Positions 1 through 9,581 of a stretch of 38,397 nucleotides of DNA are shown one piece after another. The translations under genes were made by a program, and so were the position numbers. The stretch spans positions 1 to 38,397 of the forward strand of contig JAFMHK010000030.1 in the NCBI GenBank assembly GCA_017854585.1. The letters are read 5' to 3'. The stretch comes from Paracoccaceae bacterium. Its GTDB lineage: Bacteria; Pseudomonadota; Alphaproteobacteria; Rhodobacterales; Rhodobacteraceae. Under the pieces are notes generated by a model, which searched no databases, was not told the origin of the DNA, and worked only from the letters and a program-made list of their open reading frames with translations. Position 1 is the stretch's first letter. Each line of letters begins with the position of its first letter.

Positions 1-387
1 CGGACCCAACCGATCCGCCTTGGTCCCTGCCCACCACGCGCAGGGCGGTCATGTGAACCCCAGAGACCGCATGCCGCTTCATCAAAATCCCACTACGGCC
101 GACCCGGCATTCAACGGGGCGGGGATAACGTGATCTATTCGTGACGACGCGCCGGAAGGCCGTGCCCAGAGCCAAGCCGTAATGCCAGTCATGGGCAACA
201 AGGTCGCCTTGGGGGCGTGGTGTGTGCCCCTTGATACGGACCCGCGCTTGCGACCTGCCGCTCCGATTCCAAAGCGTGACCAAATCAAAACGCCTGTTGG
301 TATGACCAGAGCGTGACACGCCGCTTTTCGACGGGTTCCAAGCGCACACCAAAGCTGGATTAAACCGCTGTCTTAAAAGGTTTTAAA
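1..387. other. No supported gene, 3' flank of tRNA-Arg
   Basis: I see no convincing coding region here. The only sizeable open frame (82-288, minus) has an unnatural composition rich in Arg, Ser and Pro, no recognisable family and no clear ribosome-binding site. A short plus-strand frame open from the left edge ends at base 54 and could be the tail of an off-window gene, but this cannot be judged from about 17 residues. The AT-rich stretch at about 372-387 (TTAA, six bases, TTAA) can form a small hairpin and may help end tRNA-Arg transcription. Confidence 0.4.
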
Positions 388-464
<77 letters not shown>

Positions 465-474
465 CGTGGGGCGG

Positions 475-503
475 GGTATAGCGGCCCGGAAATCGCGCCG
501 CAA
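475..503 (-). promoter_or_regulatory. Candidate sigma-70 promoter of tRNA-Arg
   Basis: On the minus strand TTGCGG (498-503) and TATACC (475-480) are separated by exactly 17 bases. The -10 element ends 10 bases before the tRNA 5' end. This resembles a housekeeping promoter for a stable RNA and implies that the tRNA is not simply read through from sufS. The assignment rests on sequence alone. Confidence 0.55.
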
Positions 504-547
504 TCGCAAATCGGGCGCTTAGGCCAGTCAGTCTGCCCCAGCCGTGC

Positions 548-1771
548 CTAGGCAAACAGATCGTGACATAGTTCCAGCGCATCAACCAATGCATCGACCT
601 CGGCCGGGGTGTTATACATCCCGAAGCTGGCGCGACAGGTGGCGGTGACCCCCATATGCTCCATCAGGGGCTGCGCACAATGTTGACCGGCGCGGACCGC
701 CACGCCCTTCTTGTCGAGCACGGTGGAAATGTCATGGGGATGCGCGGCCCCATCCAGCGTGAATGAAAAGATCGCACCCTTGTTTGCTGAATTGCCCTGC
801 ACGGTCAGCCAGTTCAGCCCACCCAACCGGGACCGGGCATAGTCGCGCAAATGCATTTCGTGGGCGGCGATTGCCTCCATTCCGATGCCCATCATATATT
901 CAAGCGCAACGCCCAGACCGATTTGCTGAACGATGCCGGGTGTCCCAGCTTCGAATTTCATCGGCGGATCGTTCCATGTGACCGTATCACGGTGCACTTC
1001 CCGGATCATATCGCCCCCACCCATGAATGGCCGCATCTCGTCCATCCGAGCCCGTTTGATCACGATGGCGCCAGACCCGCTTGGGCCATACAGCTTGTGA
1101 CCCGTGACCGCGTAGAAATCAGCGCCAAGCGCGTCCACGTTTACCGGCAAATGAACCGCGGCTTGCGATCCGTCCAACAAGACCGGAACGCCCTGCGCGT
1201 GGGCGCCGTCGATCACCGGCTTCACATCGAAAACCGTGCCCAACACGTTCGACATGTGGCTCAGCGCGATCAGCTTGGTACGTGGCGTAATTGCATCCAA
1301 CACGGCTTGAGGCTCAAGATCACCGTTCGCATCGACATCAACCCAGACAAGTTTGACACCCTGCCGTTCTCGCAAGAAATGCCATGGCACGATGTTGGCG
1401 TGGTGTTCCGCGATGCTCAGTATAATCTCGTCGCCCGCCTGCATCCGCGGCATGGCCCAGCCATAGGCGACCAGATTGATGGCTTCGGTTGTGCCCGAGG
1501 TGAAAACCACCTCTTCCTCATCGGCAACCCCGAGAAAACGCGCAATTATGCCACGAACACCCTCATACTTCTCGGTCGCAAGGTTGCTCAGGTAATGCAA
1601 ACCCCGATGAACGTTGGAATATTCGTGTGAATAGGCGCGCGTTATCGCATCAATAACGACCTGCGGCTTCTGTGCCGAAGCGCCATTATCGAGGTAGACC
1701 AATGGCTTGCCATTGACCTCGCGGAAAAGGATCGGAAAATCCGCTCGGATCTGGTTTACGTCATATGTCAT
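548..1771 (-). CDS. sufS: SufS cysteine desulfurase (group II)
   Basis: A PLP enzyme that removes sulfur from L-cysteine, giving alanine and a protein persulfide for Fe-S cluster assembly on SufBCD; cytosolic. The 407-aa protein starts [13 protein letters not shown], preceded by AGGAGG about 6 bases upstream; the open frame extends 70 codons further but that stretch is the intergenic region and does not resemble protein. The PLP lysine is K226 ([10 protein letters not shown]). The active cysteine is C379 in CRASFGMYN, the SufS-type motif, and HCAQPLM at about 364-370 also fits the family. It is the last gene of the suf operon and is a different desulfurase subgroup from the IscS-like one at the operon head. 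A partner such as SufE or SufU is not in this window. Confidence 0.96.
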   Translation of the reverse strand: MTYDVNQIRADFPILFREVNGKPLVYLDNGASAQKPQVVIDAITRAYSHEYSNVHRGLHYLSNLATEKYEGVRGIIARFLGVADEEEVVFTSGTTEAINLVAYGWAMPRMQAGDEIILSIAEHHANIVPWHFLRERQGVKLVWVDVDANGDLEPQAVLDAITPRTKLIALSHMSNVLGTVFDVKPVIDGAHAQGVPVLLDGSQAAVHLPVNVDALGADFYAVTGHKLYGPSGSGAIVIKRARMDEMRPFMGGGDMIREVHRDTVTWNDPPMKFEAGTPGIVQQIGLGVALEYMMGIGMEAIAAHEMHLRDYARSRLGGLNWLTVQGNSANKGAIFSFTLDGAAHPHDISTVLDKKGVAVRAGQHCAQPLMEHMGVTATCRASFGMYNTPAEVDALVDALELCHDLFA

Positions 1772-1937
1772 CTCGGCCTCCTGCCACGACAGAGCCTCCA
1801 AGCTCTGGTCTGAGGAAAAAAAACGGCGCAGGGCGTGCCATTGCGATCGGCCCAAACCCTGCGGTGCACAGAACATCGCCCCGGTGCGATCCGGTGCCAA
1901 ACACCCGCTTGGCGCTATCGTGTCGACCGCCCAAGAC

Positions 1938-2543
1938 TCAGATAGTCCCCGGAAGGCCCAGCCCAAGCAGGGCAAGAACAAGGCTCATGGCAAAGATGAT
2001 GCCAACCAGAGACACAAGGGTCATCGCGAACACCATACCCAGCGAGGTAAAGCCGTGCAGCACGGCAATGAAGTTCGTCAACAGCCAGAAGAACAGCCCA
2101 AGCGCCGCAATAGTGATTATCGCGGCAAGGCCCGGCAGCACAACCAATGCGGCGACCTGCACCAATTGGATGAGGATGAACATGAACTGCAACCAGATGA
2201 CCAGCAGCATCGCCTCTTCGAATTGACCCCTGCCGCCGAACGCGCGACCGATCCGATGGATCGCATGGATCATCACGAACAGGAACCCGCCCTGCAGCAG
2301 GCCCAGAATCGTCGGCGAGGTGGTCATCATTGGGCCGCTCGCCGGGGCGTCCGCTGAAATCCCAACCACAAGCGCAACGACTTCGCCCAGCAGGGTCGAG
2401 ATGACGATCACCAGTGCAAGCATCAGCCACAGCGCTTCACGCGGCGGCGCGAAGTTGAGCACCGCCACCGCCCCTTCGCGCGGGTTGAACAAGGTCTCAC
2501 GGGCCAGCCGCAACAAGGATGAAAGGGTGATCTGATCGGTCAT
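1938..2543 (-). CDS. YIP1-family membrane protein
   Basis: A 201-aa integral membrane protein starting MTDQITLSSLLRLARETL. After a soluble N-terminus of about 35 residues it has roughly five hydrophobic segments, with a conserved stretch around IHRIGRAFGGRGQFEEAML followed by WLQFMF typical of the YIP1 (PF04893-type) fold. Its ATG overlaps the stop of the preceding gene in an ATGA junction, so the two are translationally coupled. It lies between sufD and sufS. YIP1-like proteins are commonly found in rhodobacteral suf operons, but no biochemical role in Fe-S assembly is known to me. A longer frame running up to 3020 only reads the preceding gene out of frame. Confidence 0.8.
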   Translation of the reverse strand: MTDQITLSSLLRLARETLFNPREGAVAVLNFAPPREALWLMLALVIVISTLLGEVVALVVGISADAPASGPMMTTSPTILGLLQGGFLFVMIHAIHRIGRAFGGRGQFEEAMLLVIWLQFMFILIQLVQVAALVVLPGLAAIITIAALGLFFWLLTNFIAVLHGFTSLGMVFAMTLVSLVGIIFAMSLVLALLGLGLPGTI

Positions 2544-3049
2544 GCGGGCAAGCTTTCGGCTGGGGGTGCGCGTTCTGCCTCGTGCAAGGTCACGGCCCAG
2601 AAACCCAGAAACACGGCAAGGACCCCTGCCCCGACGATGCTGTGCGTCGGCCCCGGATCGACAAAGCCCTGAACCAGACCATAGAACAACCACGCCGGGC
2701 ATGATGCCAGCAAGGACCAGAACAGTGCCAGCCGCGCCGTGTACCACGTGCCTTTTCCGCCGAATACACGCGCCATCAAATGACTGAGCGCGCCGAGACC
2801 GTAAAGCAAGATCGGCCAAACCATCAGCATGGCAAAGAACGTAATCGACAGACGTGCGTCCAAAGGCGCGCCGCCAGCGTCCAATGTGGCCTCGCGGCTG
2901 ATACGTGGCCATTGCGCCACAAAGATCAGACCGCAAGCCAGCATCAGATACATCAGCGCACGATCCTCCCGCTGGCCCATGGCCAGCAGACGGCGCATCA
3001 CCTGCCGGGGACGGCGCCATGTCGCCACGATATCACGGGTCACCGACAT
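2540..3049 (-). CDS. YIP1-family membrane protein
   Basis: A 169-aa membrane protein starting MSVTRDIVATWRRPRQVMRRLL. It has a basic amphipathic N-terminus and about four transmembrane segments (near residues 31-47, 68-90, 105-125 and 135-155). The central FGGKGTWYTARLALFWSLLAS matches the place of the FGGRGQFEEAML motif in its downstream neighbour, so the pair look like distant paralogues that may form one membrane assembly. It starts 8 bases after the sufD stop and overlaps the next gene by 4 bases. Function is unknown. Membership of the suf transcription unit is inferred from the tight spacing. Confidence 0.78.
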   Translation of the reverse strand: MSVTRDIVATWRRPRQVMRRLLAMGQREDRALMYLMLACGLIFVAQWPRISREATLDAGGAPLDARLSITFFAMLMVWPILLYGLGALSHLMARVFGGKGTWYTARLALFWSLLASCPAWLFYGLVQGFVDPGPTHSIVGAGVLAVFLGFWAVTLHEAERAPPAESLPA

Positions 3050-3057
3050 CGAGCGCT

Positions 3058-4359
3058 CTATCCGTTCCGACGGCGAACCAGCCAGCTTTCAAGCCGACCA
3101 AGAATGTCGGCCCGCAGGCGTTCATCTTCGATCTCGTCGATGGCCTCTGCCAGAAAGGCCAGCACCAGCAGATCGGTTGCCGGGCCTTCTGGCACCCCGC
3201 GTGAGCGCAGGTAGAACAATGCCTCATCATCGATGGCGCCGGTCGTTGAGCCGTGCGAACAGATCACGTCGTCGGCATAGATCTCCAGCTCCGGCTTGGC
3301 CTGAAAACTGGCGTCGTCATCCAGCAACAGCGCCTGACTGATCTGATAGCCATCGGTTTTCTGGGCACCAGCTTTGACCAGGATCTTGCCTTGGAACACA
3401 CCCCGCGCGCCATTGCGCAAGACCTTCTTGAAAACCTGACGGCTTTCGCAAGCCAGCGCATCATGCGTGATGAACACGGTATCATCGTGGTGAAACGCAT
3501 TGTGCTTGGCGTCGCCCATCGCGGCACCAGCCACATGGGCAACTGCATTGTCACCGATGATCTCCATGATATTTTCATTCCGGGTCAGCGTTCCGTTCGC
3601 GGTCAGTGTGAACGACTTGTAGGTCGCACCGGCCCCGATCTGGCTAAACATATGCGTAATGGCGCGGCGTTCATGATCACGCCCCTGCGCACGGACATGG
3701 TGAAACGCACCACCATCGGCAACCGCGATTTCCATGCATTTGTTGAACCGCGCAGCAGCCGGGCCATTCTCAAGAACCGTCAGTTCGGCGCCTTCCTCGA
3801 CCTTCACCACATGATGAAGGATCGCATCCGAGCTTTCGGACCCGTGGAGGTAGATCAGACTGATCGGGCGGGTCACCTTTCCGGTGGCACGAATGGCAAG
3901 TCCATCGGTCGCAAATGCCGTGTTCATCGCAGCGAGGGGGCGCTTGACCGGATCCTGCCCACGGGTTTCAAGAACGCCGTAAATATCCCGCGCCCAATGT
4001 ATATCCTTGGACAACGCGGCGGAAAGGCGTTCGATCTCCACACCCTCCATCGTCAAATCATCGCTGGCATCCGCATCAAAGACGCCATCGACGAACACGA
4101 CCTTCAACCGATCGATCCCGTCGAACAACGGCGCCTCGTCCAGCGCGTCAAACGTGGCCGCGCGCGGGGCGTCGACCTGGGTGAGGCTGGCGGGGTCGGT
4201 AAACTTCCAATACTCGTCGCGGCGCGTCGGCAGGCCTGCCGAACGCACGCGCGCCTCTGCCAGAAGTCGCGCCTCGTTCGCCCATGCCGCACCCTGCGGC
4301 CGTGCCATTCCCGAAAGCCGCGCTTCGGTCAGGTCAAGTTTGGCGTGCGGCACGGCCAT
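3058..4359 (-). CDS. sufD: SufD, Fe-S cluster assembly scaffold subunit
   Basis: SufD partners SufB and the ATPase SufC in the SufBC2D complex that builds Fe-S clusters from SufS-derived sulfur. The 433-aa length is normal. The C-terminal beta-helix core is clear: QISQALLLDDDASFQAKPEL, then YADDVICSHGSTTGAIDDEALFYLRSRG, the hallmark SufB/SufD segment including the conserved Cys-Ser-His-Gly. The N-terminus (MAVPHAKLDLTEARLSG) is variable, as usual for the family. The start codon shares one base with the sufC stop (TGATG), implying coupled translation and matched amounts of the two partners. Confidence 0.96.
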   Translation of the reverse strand: MAVPHAKLDLTEARLSGMARPQGAAWANEARLLAEARVRSAGLPTRRDEYWKFTDPASLTQVDAPRAATFDALDEAPLFDGIDRLKVVFVDGVFDADASDDLTMEGVEIERLSAALSKDIHWARDIYGVLETRGQDPVKRPLAAMNTAFATDGLAIRATGKVTRPISLIYLHGSESSDAILHHVVKVEEGAELTVLENGPAAARFNKCMEIAVADGGAFHHVRAQGRDHERRAITHMFSQIGAGATYKSFTLTANGTLTRNENIMEIIGDNAVAHVAGAAMGDAKHNAFHHDDTVFITHDALACESRQVFKKVLRNGARGVFQGKILVKAGAQKTDGYQISQALLLDDDASFQAKPELEIYADDVICSHGSTTGAIDDEALFYLRSRGVPEGPATDLLVLAFLAEAIDEIEDERLRADILGRLESWLVRRRNG

Positions 4360-5114
4360 CAGACGACCTCCGCCAGAATATCGGCATAGCCGTTGTTTTC
4401 CACCTCAAGAGCCAACTCGGGACCGCCCGTCTTGACGATGCGCCCATCGGCCATGATGTGAACCACATCGGGTTTGATGTGATCCAGCAAGCGCTGATAG
4501 TGGGTGATCACAAGAAACGCCCGCCCCTCATCGCGAAGCGCGTTCACCCCTTCGGACACCAGTTTCATGGCGTCCACATCCAACCCTGAATCCGTTTCAT
4601 CCAAGATGCACATCTTGGGTTCCAACATCGCCATCTGCAGAATTTCGTTCCGCTTCTTCTCACCGCCCGAAAAACCCACGTTGACGGGCCGTTTCAGCAT
4701 TTCGGCATCAATCTGCAACGTCTTGGCCTTGGCCCGGATAAGCTTGAGGAAATCACCAGCGCTGATTTCGTCTTCCCCACGCGCCTTGCGCTGCCCGTTC
4801 AATGCGGTCCGCAAGAAGGTCATGTTGCCCACGCCGGGAATTTCGACAGGGTATTGGAACGCAAGAAACAAACCCGCTGCGGCACGCTCCTCGGCCTCCA
4901 TCGCCAGAATGTCGGCACCCTCCAACGTCGCGGATCCCGCAGTCACCTCATACCCGCCGCGGCCCGCCAGGACATACGACAAGGTGGATTTGCCAGACCC
5001 GTTCGGCCCCATGATCGCGTGGACCTGTCCAGCACCGACCGTCAGGTCAACGCCTTTGAGGATCTGCTTGTCCTCGTCTTCAAGCTTCACGTGCAGGTTC
5101 TTGATCTCTAGCAT
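4359..5114 (-). CDS. sufC: SufC, ABC-type ATPase of the Suf scaffold
   Basis: The cytosolic ABC ATPase of the SufBCD complex; its ATP-driven dimerisation remodels SufB and SufD. The 251-aa protein begins MLEIKNLHVKLEDEDKQILKG and shows a Walker A GPNGSGKST near residues 36-44, a Q-loop FQYPVEIPGV, the SufC form of the signature motif FSGGEKKRNEI, Walker B MCILDETDSGLD and the switch histidine in LVITHYQRLL. There are no membrane segments, as expected for this soluble ABC protein. It is separated from sufB by about 2.9 kb of inserted genes but lies directly against sufD. Confidence 0.97.
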   Translation of the reverse strand: MLEIKNLHVKLEDEDKQILKGVDLTVGAGQVHAIMGPNGSGKSTLSYVLAGRGGYEVTAGSATLEGADILAMEAEERAAAGLFLAFQYPVEIPGVGNMTFLRTALNGQRKARGEDEISAGDFLKLIRAKAKTLQIDAEMLKRPVNVGFSGGEKKRNEILQMAMLEPKMCILDETDSGLDVDAMKLVSEGVNALRDEGRAFLVITHYQRLLDHIKPDVVHIMADGRIVKTGGPELALEVENNGYADILAEVV

Positions 5115-5126
5115 CTTTATCTCTCC

Positions 5127-5897
5127 TCAGCCTTGCGCGCCTTTGGGCGCGATCAGGAAATTCTTGTTTGTGGCATAGCGCTGGAACGTGTCGAGCACGG
5201 TGTAATCTGCCGCCTCCAGCCAGCCGTCGAACGCATCGTAATTTTCTCGGTCAACCTCGATGAACATTTTGGGCTTTGCGTGCTTGATCGTTTTTTCCAA
5301 ACCACGCAGGACGCCCATTTCCATTCCTTCGACGTCGATCTTGATGAAGTTGGGCTTTACCCTTGCAAGCCGCAAATCCCCTGTCGACACTGCAATATCT
5401 CCTTGCCCGGCCAACATCTTGGCGGCACCAAGGTTCTTGTGCCGTTCTTCCATCCCGAACCCGGCGGCTTCGACATCGGACAAACCGAAACCGAGTTGAT
5501 CGAACGTCGTTTTCTTCTGCAACCCGTTCAGCAAGATGTTCATCATCAGCAAACGATAGGCGAGCGGGTTAGGTTCGAACGGAATGATCTTGCGAGCCTT
5601 CAGCACCAAGCCCGCAAACAGGCAGTGGTTGCCAACATTGGCACCGATATCAACAAACACCGCCGATTTCGGCACATGGGCGCGCAGGATTTCCAGTTCT
5701 TCCTGTTCATAGAAGGTGCCATTACGGTTGGCACGCTGGATCGGATCGCGGGCAAAATCGGTCGCGAACATCACGCGCTGTCCGTCAATCTCGCAAACGG
5801 TGACGTCAAGACCGCGGAACTGAACCGTGCCCTGCCCAGCAAGAGCTGCCCGCGCACTGTCCAGATTGATGCCCCTGTCGATGGTATCTTGGTCCAT
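5127..5897 (-). CDS. FkbM-family SAM-dependent methyltransferase
   Basis: A 256-aa class I methyltransferase-like protein. The SAM-binding motif I is VFVDIGANVGNHCLFAG, motif II includes IIPFEPNPLAYRLL, and the FkbM-type IKIDVEGMEMGVLRGLE is present. It ends 12 bases before sufC and starts 6 bases after the YbjQ-like stop, so it is embedded in the suf unit. FkbM-type enzymes usually O-methylate sugars or small metabolites; the substrate here is unknown. Much of the protein can be aligned by eye with the product of 7186-7935 (ANVGNH, EPNP.AY, LGFG, KIDVEGMEM all shared), so the two look like diverged duplicates. A role in Fe-S metabolism is not implied by the family. Confidence 0.85.
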   Translation of the reverse strand: MDQDTIDRGINLDSARAALAGQGTVQFRGLDVTVCEIDGQRVMFATDFARDPIQRANRNGTFYEQEELEILRAHVPKSAVFVDIGANVGNHCLFAGLVLKARKIIPFEPNPLAYRLLMMNILLNGLQKKTTFDQLGFGLSDVEAAGFGMEERHKNLGAAKMLAGQGDIAVSTGDLRLARVKPNFIKIDVEGMEMGVLRGLEKTIKHAKPKMFIEVDRENYDAFDGWLEAADYTVLDTFQRYATNKNFLIAPKGAQG

Positions 5898-5903
5898 CCC
5901 GCT

Positions 5904-6215
5904 TTACTCCAGCACCACGGCCGTGCCCGATGCGGACACCATCAGCATGTTGTTGATCACTTCGTAGTCCAGATCGACACCAACAACCGCAGTCGCGCCC
6001 AGATCACGTGCGTGATCTTCCATCTCGCTCAGTGCCGTTTTGCGGGCCTTGCCCAGTTCCTGCTCATAAGCACCTGATCGGCCGCCGATGATGTCGGTAA
6101 TGCCCGCGAACAGGTCACGGAACACATTGGCGCCCAAAATGGCTTCGCCAACGACGATGCCTTTGTATTCGGCGATCGGGCGCCCCTCGACGCTGTGGGT
6201 GGTGGTGACGATCAT
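5904..6215 (-). CDS. YbjQ-family (UPF0145) protein
   Basis: A 103-aa protein starting [21 protein letters not shown], placed after GGAGAGGA at good spacing; the longer open frame upstream is rejected. It matches the YbjQ/UPF0145 family, also called heavy-metal-binding domain proteins: [32 protein letters not shown] and [15 protein letters not shown]. The family forms small ring-like oligomers of unknown function, and metal binding is a database name rather than a shown activity. It lies between two methyltransferase genes in the block separating sufB from sufC, 22 and 6 bases from its neighbours. Confidence 0.88.
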   Translation of the reverse strand: MIVTTTHSVEGRPIAEYKGIVVGEAILGANVFRDLFAGITDIIGGRSGAYEQELGKARKTALSEMEDHARDLGATAVVGVDLDYEVINNMLMVSASGTAVVLE

Positions 6216-6237
6216 GCGGTCCTCTCCATTCGTTCGT

Positions 6238-7134
6238 TCAGGCTGGGATTGCGTTGGGTGCGTCACGATGGAACGGAAGAAACGCGATATATCGGTCGGC
6301 CTCATGGGCCTTTATCGCGCCGCGTTCCGCCAGGAAGCGCAGACAATAAAGCACCATATCGAAGCTCTCAAACACAGTATCAGCCAAGATCGCCAAGTGC
6401 TTCAATCGCTCGGTCTCATAATGACGGATGTTCAGCAAATCCCGGATAAAGACCGCGTCACCATCGACCAACTGCGTCCGCATCCGACGTTGCCGAAGCC
6501 CTTCCAGATGGTCCGAGCGCAATGGAACGTCCTTGAAAAACAGGAACTTGTGCAAGAAAAACCCTAGGTCACCCAAGGCGACCATCTGGTGCCCCATCAA
6601 GGGTTGGTCGCGATAAAGCGGGATAGCGGCGACTTCGGTTACCACGGCAATCGCATCCTGCAATTTGGTTTTGCCGGATTGGAACACGTCGACCTCGGCC
6701 CCCTGAATATCGATTTTCAGCAGATCGAAGGGCGGGATGTCTTCAAATGAATCCAATGTACGCGTTTCTATCGCCCTTGTTTCGACAACCTCGAAATACT
6801 TGTGCCAACCTTCGATGAAATCCAGCGCCTCAGGATTTGGGGTCAACAAAGACGTTGCCCCGGACGACGCACAAATTTTCAATTCCGCCGATCCGCCTGC
6901 CCCAACGGCCGCATTGAAATAATGCTCATCCGTTGCGTCGCGCGCGATCAGCTCTGCAAAGGCTTCCGCCTGTGGCTCAAAGCCCCACACCTCGCACCCA
7001 CCCACCGCCAACAAGCCCGCGTAAGGGTTGTCGTTGATCGGGTTTGCACCAATATCGACGATCCGCGTCTTGCGTTCGGGCGCGAGCATCTGAATCAGGT
7101 GCCGCGTTCGGTCTGGGTTGGTGTGGTCAGCCAT
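6238..7134 (-). CDS. FkbM-like methyltransferase, divergent
   Basis: A protein of about 298 aa with a Rossmann methyltransferase core: [19 protein letters not shown] (motif I), [15 protein letters not shown] (acidic residue after strand 2) and [18 protein letters not shown], the FkbM signature. Unlike its two neighbours it lacks ANVGNH and has a C-terminal extension of about 90 residues after the core ([20 protein letters not shown] onward). I start at the ATG at 7134; an in-frame GTG seven codons upstream is possible and neither has a strong ribosome-binding site. It may modify a glycan or lipid headgroup but the substrate cannot be read from sequence. It is co-directional with the suf genes. 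Confidence 0.82.
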   Translation of the reverse strand: MADHTNPDRTRHLIQMLAPERKTRIVDIGANPINDNPYAGLLAVGGCEVWGFEPQAEAFAELIARDATDEHYFNAAVGAGGSAELKICASSGATSLLTPNPEALDFIEGWHKYFEVVETRAIETRTLDSFEDIPPFDLLKIDIQGAEVDVFQSGKTKLQDAIAVVTEVAAIPLYRDQPLMGHQMVALGDLGFFLHKFLFFKDVPLRSDHLEGLRQRRMRTQLVDGDAVFIRDLLNIRHYETERLKHLAILADTVFESFDMVLYCLRFLAERGAIKAHEADRYIAFLPFHRDAPNAIPA

Positions 7135-7185
7135 GCTAAGCGCGCCCCCGGCCACGGACCCGAAGCAAGAAATGCGTCGTGCCGA

Positions 7186-7935
7186 TCATTTCGCCACCAG
7201 AAGAAGGTTGCCGTTGTGACGGAACTGCCGCCCTTCCGCACCAACCTGATATCCATGCTCAGTCATCCACGCATCCAGCTCATCGCGATGGGAGTTGGTG
7301 ATTTCCAAGAAAATCGGCATTCGGCAGCGCCTGACTGTCTGTTCCAGCCCAGCCAGCACATCCATCTCCATCCCCTCCACATCGATCTTCACGAAATCGA
7401 CGTGGCCATCGCCGACGACATCATCAGCGGGCAAAACCGAGATCTCGCCTCCGTCCGCCACCATGCTGGTGGCGCCCAAATTTCCCTCCACGGTGAAAAG
7501 CCCCATGCCACCGGCCGCCTCGGCCGATACCCCGAAGCCAAGATAAGACAGATCGACCCGGTCGATCAGCCCGTTCTGGATCATGTTGACGACCAAAAGC
7601 TCGTAAGCCGCCGGGTTCGGCTCCACGGTGATGGCCCGCTTGGCATCGAGATAGGTCATTACATAGATCGAGTGGTTGCCGACGTTCGCCCCGAGGTCCA
7701 GAAATACGCCGCCCTTCGGGAAAAAACGCGCGATCAACTCAAGCTCTTCGGCCTCGTAGAACCGACCCTTGCTCATTTTTCGCTGCACCCGGTCCTTCTG
7801 GTGGCGGATTGCAAAGGTCACGTCCACGCCGTCGATCGCAAACCGCGCAAGGTGGATATCGTCCGGCACCCGTGCCGAGGCTGGATCAGCGATCCAGCCT
7901 GCGACCAGCGGGGTTATGGGGGATGCGCTTACCAT
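7186..7935 (-). CDS. FkbM-family SAM-dependent methyltransferase
   Basis: A 249-aa methyltransferase-like protein starting MVSASPITPLVAGWIADP. The ATG at 7935 has AGGA eight bases upstream; a GTG six codons earlier is the alternative. The SAM pocket reads VFLDLGANVGNHSIYVM and AITVEPNPAAYELLVVNM, and the FkbM motif is FVKIDVEGMEMDVLAGLEQ. It starts 42 bases after the sufB stop and is followed at 51 bases by the divergent FkbM-like gene. It shares most motifs with the protein at 5127-5897, suggesting an old duplication within the operon. Its substrate is unknown. Confidence 0.85.
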   Translation of the reverse strand: MVSASPITPLVAGWIADPASARVPDDIHLARFAIDGVDVTFAIRHQKDRVQRKMSKGRFYEAEELELIARFFPKGGVFLDLGANVGNHSIYVMTYLDAKRAITVEPNPAAYELLVVNMIQNGLIDRVDLSYLGFGVSAEAAGGMGLFTVEGNLGATSMVADGGEISVLPADDVVGDGHVDFVKIDVEGMEMDVLAGLEQTVRRCRMPIFLEITNSHRDELDAWMTEHGYQVGAEGRQFRHNGNLLLVAK

Positions 7936-7977
7936 TTTACTCGTCCTGCTCACTTGCCATACGCCCTTCGCGCCGTC

Positions 7978-9498
7978 CTACCCGACCGAGCCTTCCAGAC
8001 TGATTGCCACCAACTGTTGCGCCTCCATGGCGAACTCCATCGGCAGCGCCTGCAACACTTCGCGCGCGAACCCGTTGACGATCAACGCCACGGCTTCTTC
8101 TTCGCCGATCCCGCGCTGCCGGCAATAGAACATCTGGTCGTCATCCACCTTGGACGTCGTCGCCTCGTGCTCCACGCGGGAGGAGTTATTCTTGACCTCG
8201 ATATACGGCACCGTGTGGGCGCCACACTTGTCGCCAATCAGAAGGCTGTCGCACTGCGTGTAATTCCGGCTGTCCTTGGCCTTGGGATGAATCGAGACCA
8301 GACCGCGATAGGTGTTCTGCGCACGACCTGCTGAAATGCCCTTGGACACGATCCGGGACTTGGTGCGCTTGCCCAGATGGATCATCTTGGTGCCGGTATC
8401 GGCCTGCTGCATGTTGTTGGTGATGGCGATCGAGTAGAATTCGCCCTGACTGTCGTCGCCGCGCAGAATGCATGACGGATACTTCCACGTGATCGCCGAC
8501 CCGGTTTCCACCTGGGTCCACATCACCTTGGACCGATCGCCCCGGCAATCGGCGCGTTTCGTGACGAAGTTATAGATCCCGCCCTTGCCGTTCTCATCGC
8601 CCGGATACCAGTTCTGAACGGTCGAATACTTGATCTCGGAATCGTCCAGCAACACCAGTTCGACCACGGCTGCATGCAACTGATGGGTGTCGCGCATCGG
8701 TGCGGTGCACCCTTCCAGATAGCTGACATAAGCACCTTCATCGGCGATGATCAGCGTCCGCTCGAATTGGCCGGTGTTCTCGGCATTGATGCGGAAATAG
8801 GTGCTCAACTCCATCGGGCATTTCACACCCGGCGGAATGTAGACGAATGAGCCATCCGAGAACACAGCGCTGTTCAGGGTAGCAAAGTAGTTATCCGTAA
8901 TGGGCACGACCGAACCGAGGTATTTCTTCACCAGTTCGGGGTGGTCTTGGATTGCCTCCGAGATCGAGCAGAAGATCACGCCGGCCTTCTTCAACTCGGC
9001 CTGAAACGTTGTTCCGACCGATACGCTGTCGAACACCGCATCGACCGCGACCTTGCGCGGCTCGTTGCCCATCTCCTCGGCGCCCTCGACACCCGCAAGA
9101 ATCATCTGCTCCTTCAGCGGAATACCAAGTTTCTTGTACGTTTCCAGAAGCTTGGGATCTACCTCATCCAGCGACTTGGGCTTGTCCGCCATGCTTTTGG
9201 GGCGGGCATAGTAATATTGGTCCTGATAATCGATGGCCGGATAATGCAGCATTGCCCATTCCGGTTCTTCCATTTGCTTCCAGCGTTTGAACGCCTGCAG
9301 ACGCCAATCCAACATCCATTCCGGCTCGTTGTTCTTGGCACTGATCAGGCGGACGATATCCTCGTTCACGCCCTTGGGCGCGTAATCCATCTCGATATCG
9401 GTATTCCAGCCATACTTGTATTTGCCGCCCATGGCCTGAACGGTTTCCACGGTTTCGCGGTCAACGCCTTCACGAACGTCTGTGTCGAGTGCGGTCAT
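7978..9498 (-). CDS. sufB: SufB, Fe-S cluster assembly scaffold
   Basis: SufB is the main scaffold of the SufBC2D complex and accepts sulfur from the desulfurase. The 506-aa protein begins [20 protein letters not shown] with GGAGGG just upstream; the open frame extends 20 codons further without support. Family hallmarks include [20 protein letters not shown] near the N-terminus, [40 protein letters not shown] and, at the C-terminus, [20 protein letters not shown] followed by [21 protein letters not shown]. Normal length and no broken motifs. It sits between the desulfurase gene (83-base gap) and the methyltransferase block. Confidence 0.97.
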   Translation of the reverse strand: MTALDTDVREGVDRETVETVQAMGGKYKYGWNTDIEMDYAPKGVNEDIVRLISAKNNEPEWMLDWRLQAFKRWKQMEEPEWAMLHYPAIDYQDQYYYARPKSMADKPKSLDEVDPKLLETYKKLGIPLKEQMILAGVEGAEEMGNEPRKVAVDAVFDSVSVGTTFQAELKKAGVIFCSISEAIQDHPELVKKYLGSVVPITDNYFATLNSAVFSDGSFVYIPPGVKCPMELSTYFRINAENTGQFERTLIIADEGAYVSYLEGCTAPMRDTHQLHAAVVELVLLDDSEIKYSTVQNWYPGDENGKGGIYNFVTKRADCRGDRSKVMWTQVETGSAITWKYPSCILRGDDSQGEFYSIAITNNMQQADTGTKMIHLGKRTKSRIVSKGISAGRAQNTYRGLVSIHPKAKDSRNYTQCDSLLIGDKCGAHTVPYIEVKNNSSRVEHEATTSKVDDDQMFYCRQRGIGEEEAVALIVNGFAREVLQALPMEFAMEAQQLVAISLEGSVG

Positions 9499-9581
9499 GC
9501 TGCCCTCCGGCTTTGGCCGGGTACGAATACGCCCGGTCTGATCATACTTTTGCGACATGTGCCGCCGTCATTGTCTCTCGT

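Noticed and set aside
82..288. 68-aa minus-strand open frame near the left edge
   Set aside because: No ribosome-binding site, atypical composition and no recognisable motif; most likely a GC-rich chance frame.
371..387. TTAA-N6-TTAA next to tRNA-Arg as a CtrA site
   Set aside because: Spacing is six, not seven, and the position is the 3' flank of a tRNA; more likely part of a weak hairpin.
1938..3020. Single 360-aa reading of the YIP1 region
   Set aside because: The first 159 residues are an out-of-frame reading of the upstream YIP1-like gene; the ATGA junction at 2540-2543 marks the true start.
6802..8334. 510-aa plus-strand open frame across the FkbM and sufB genes
   Set aside because: Antisense to well-supported methyltransferase and sufB genes; its translation is rich in His, Arg and Gln with no domain, typical of an antisense shadow in GC-rich DNA.
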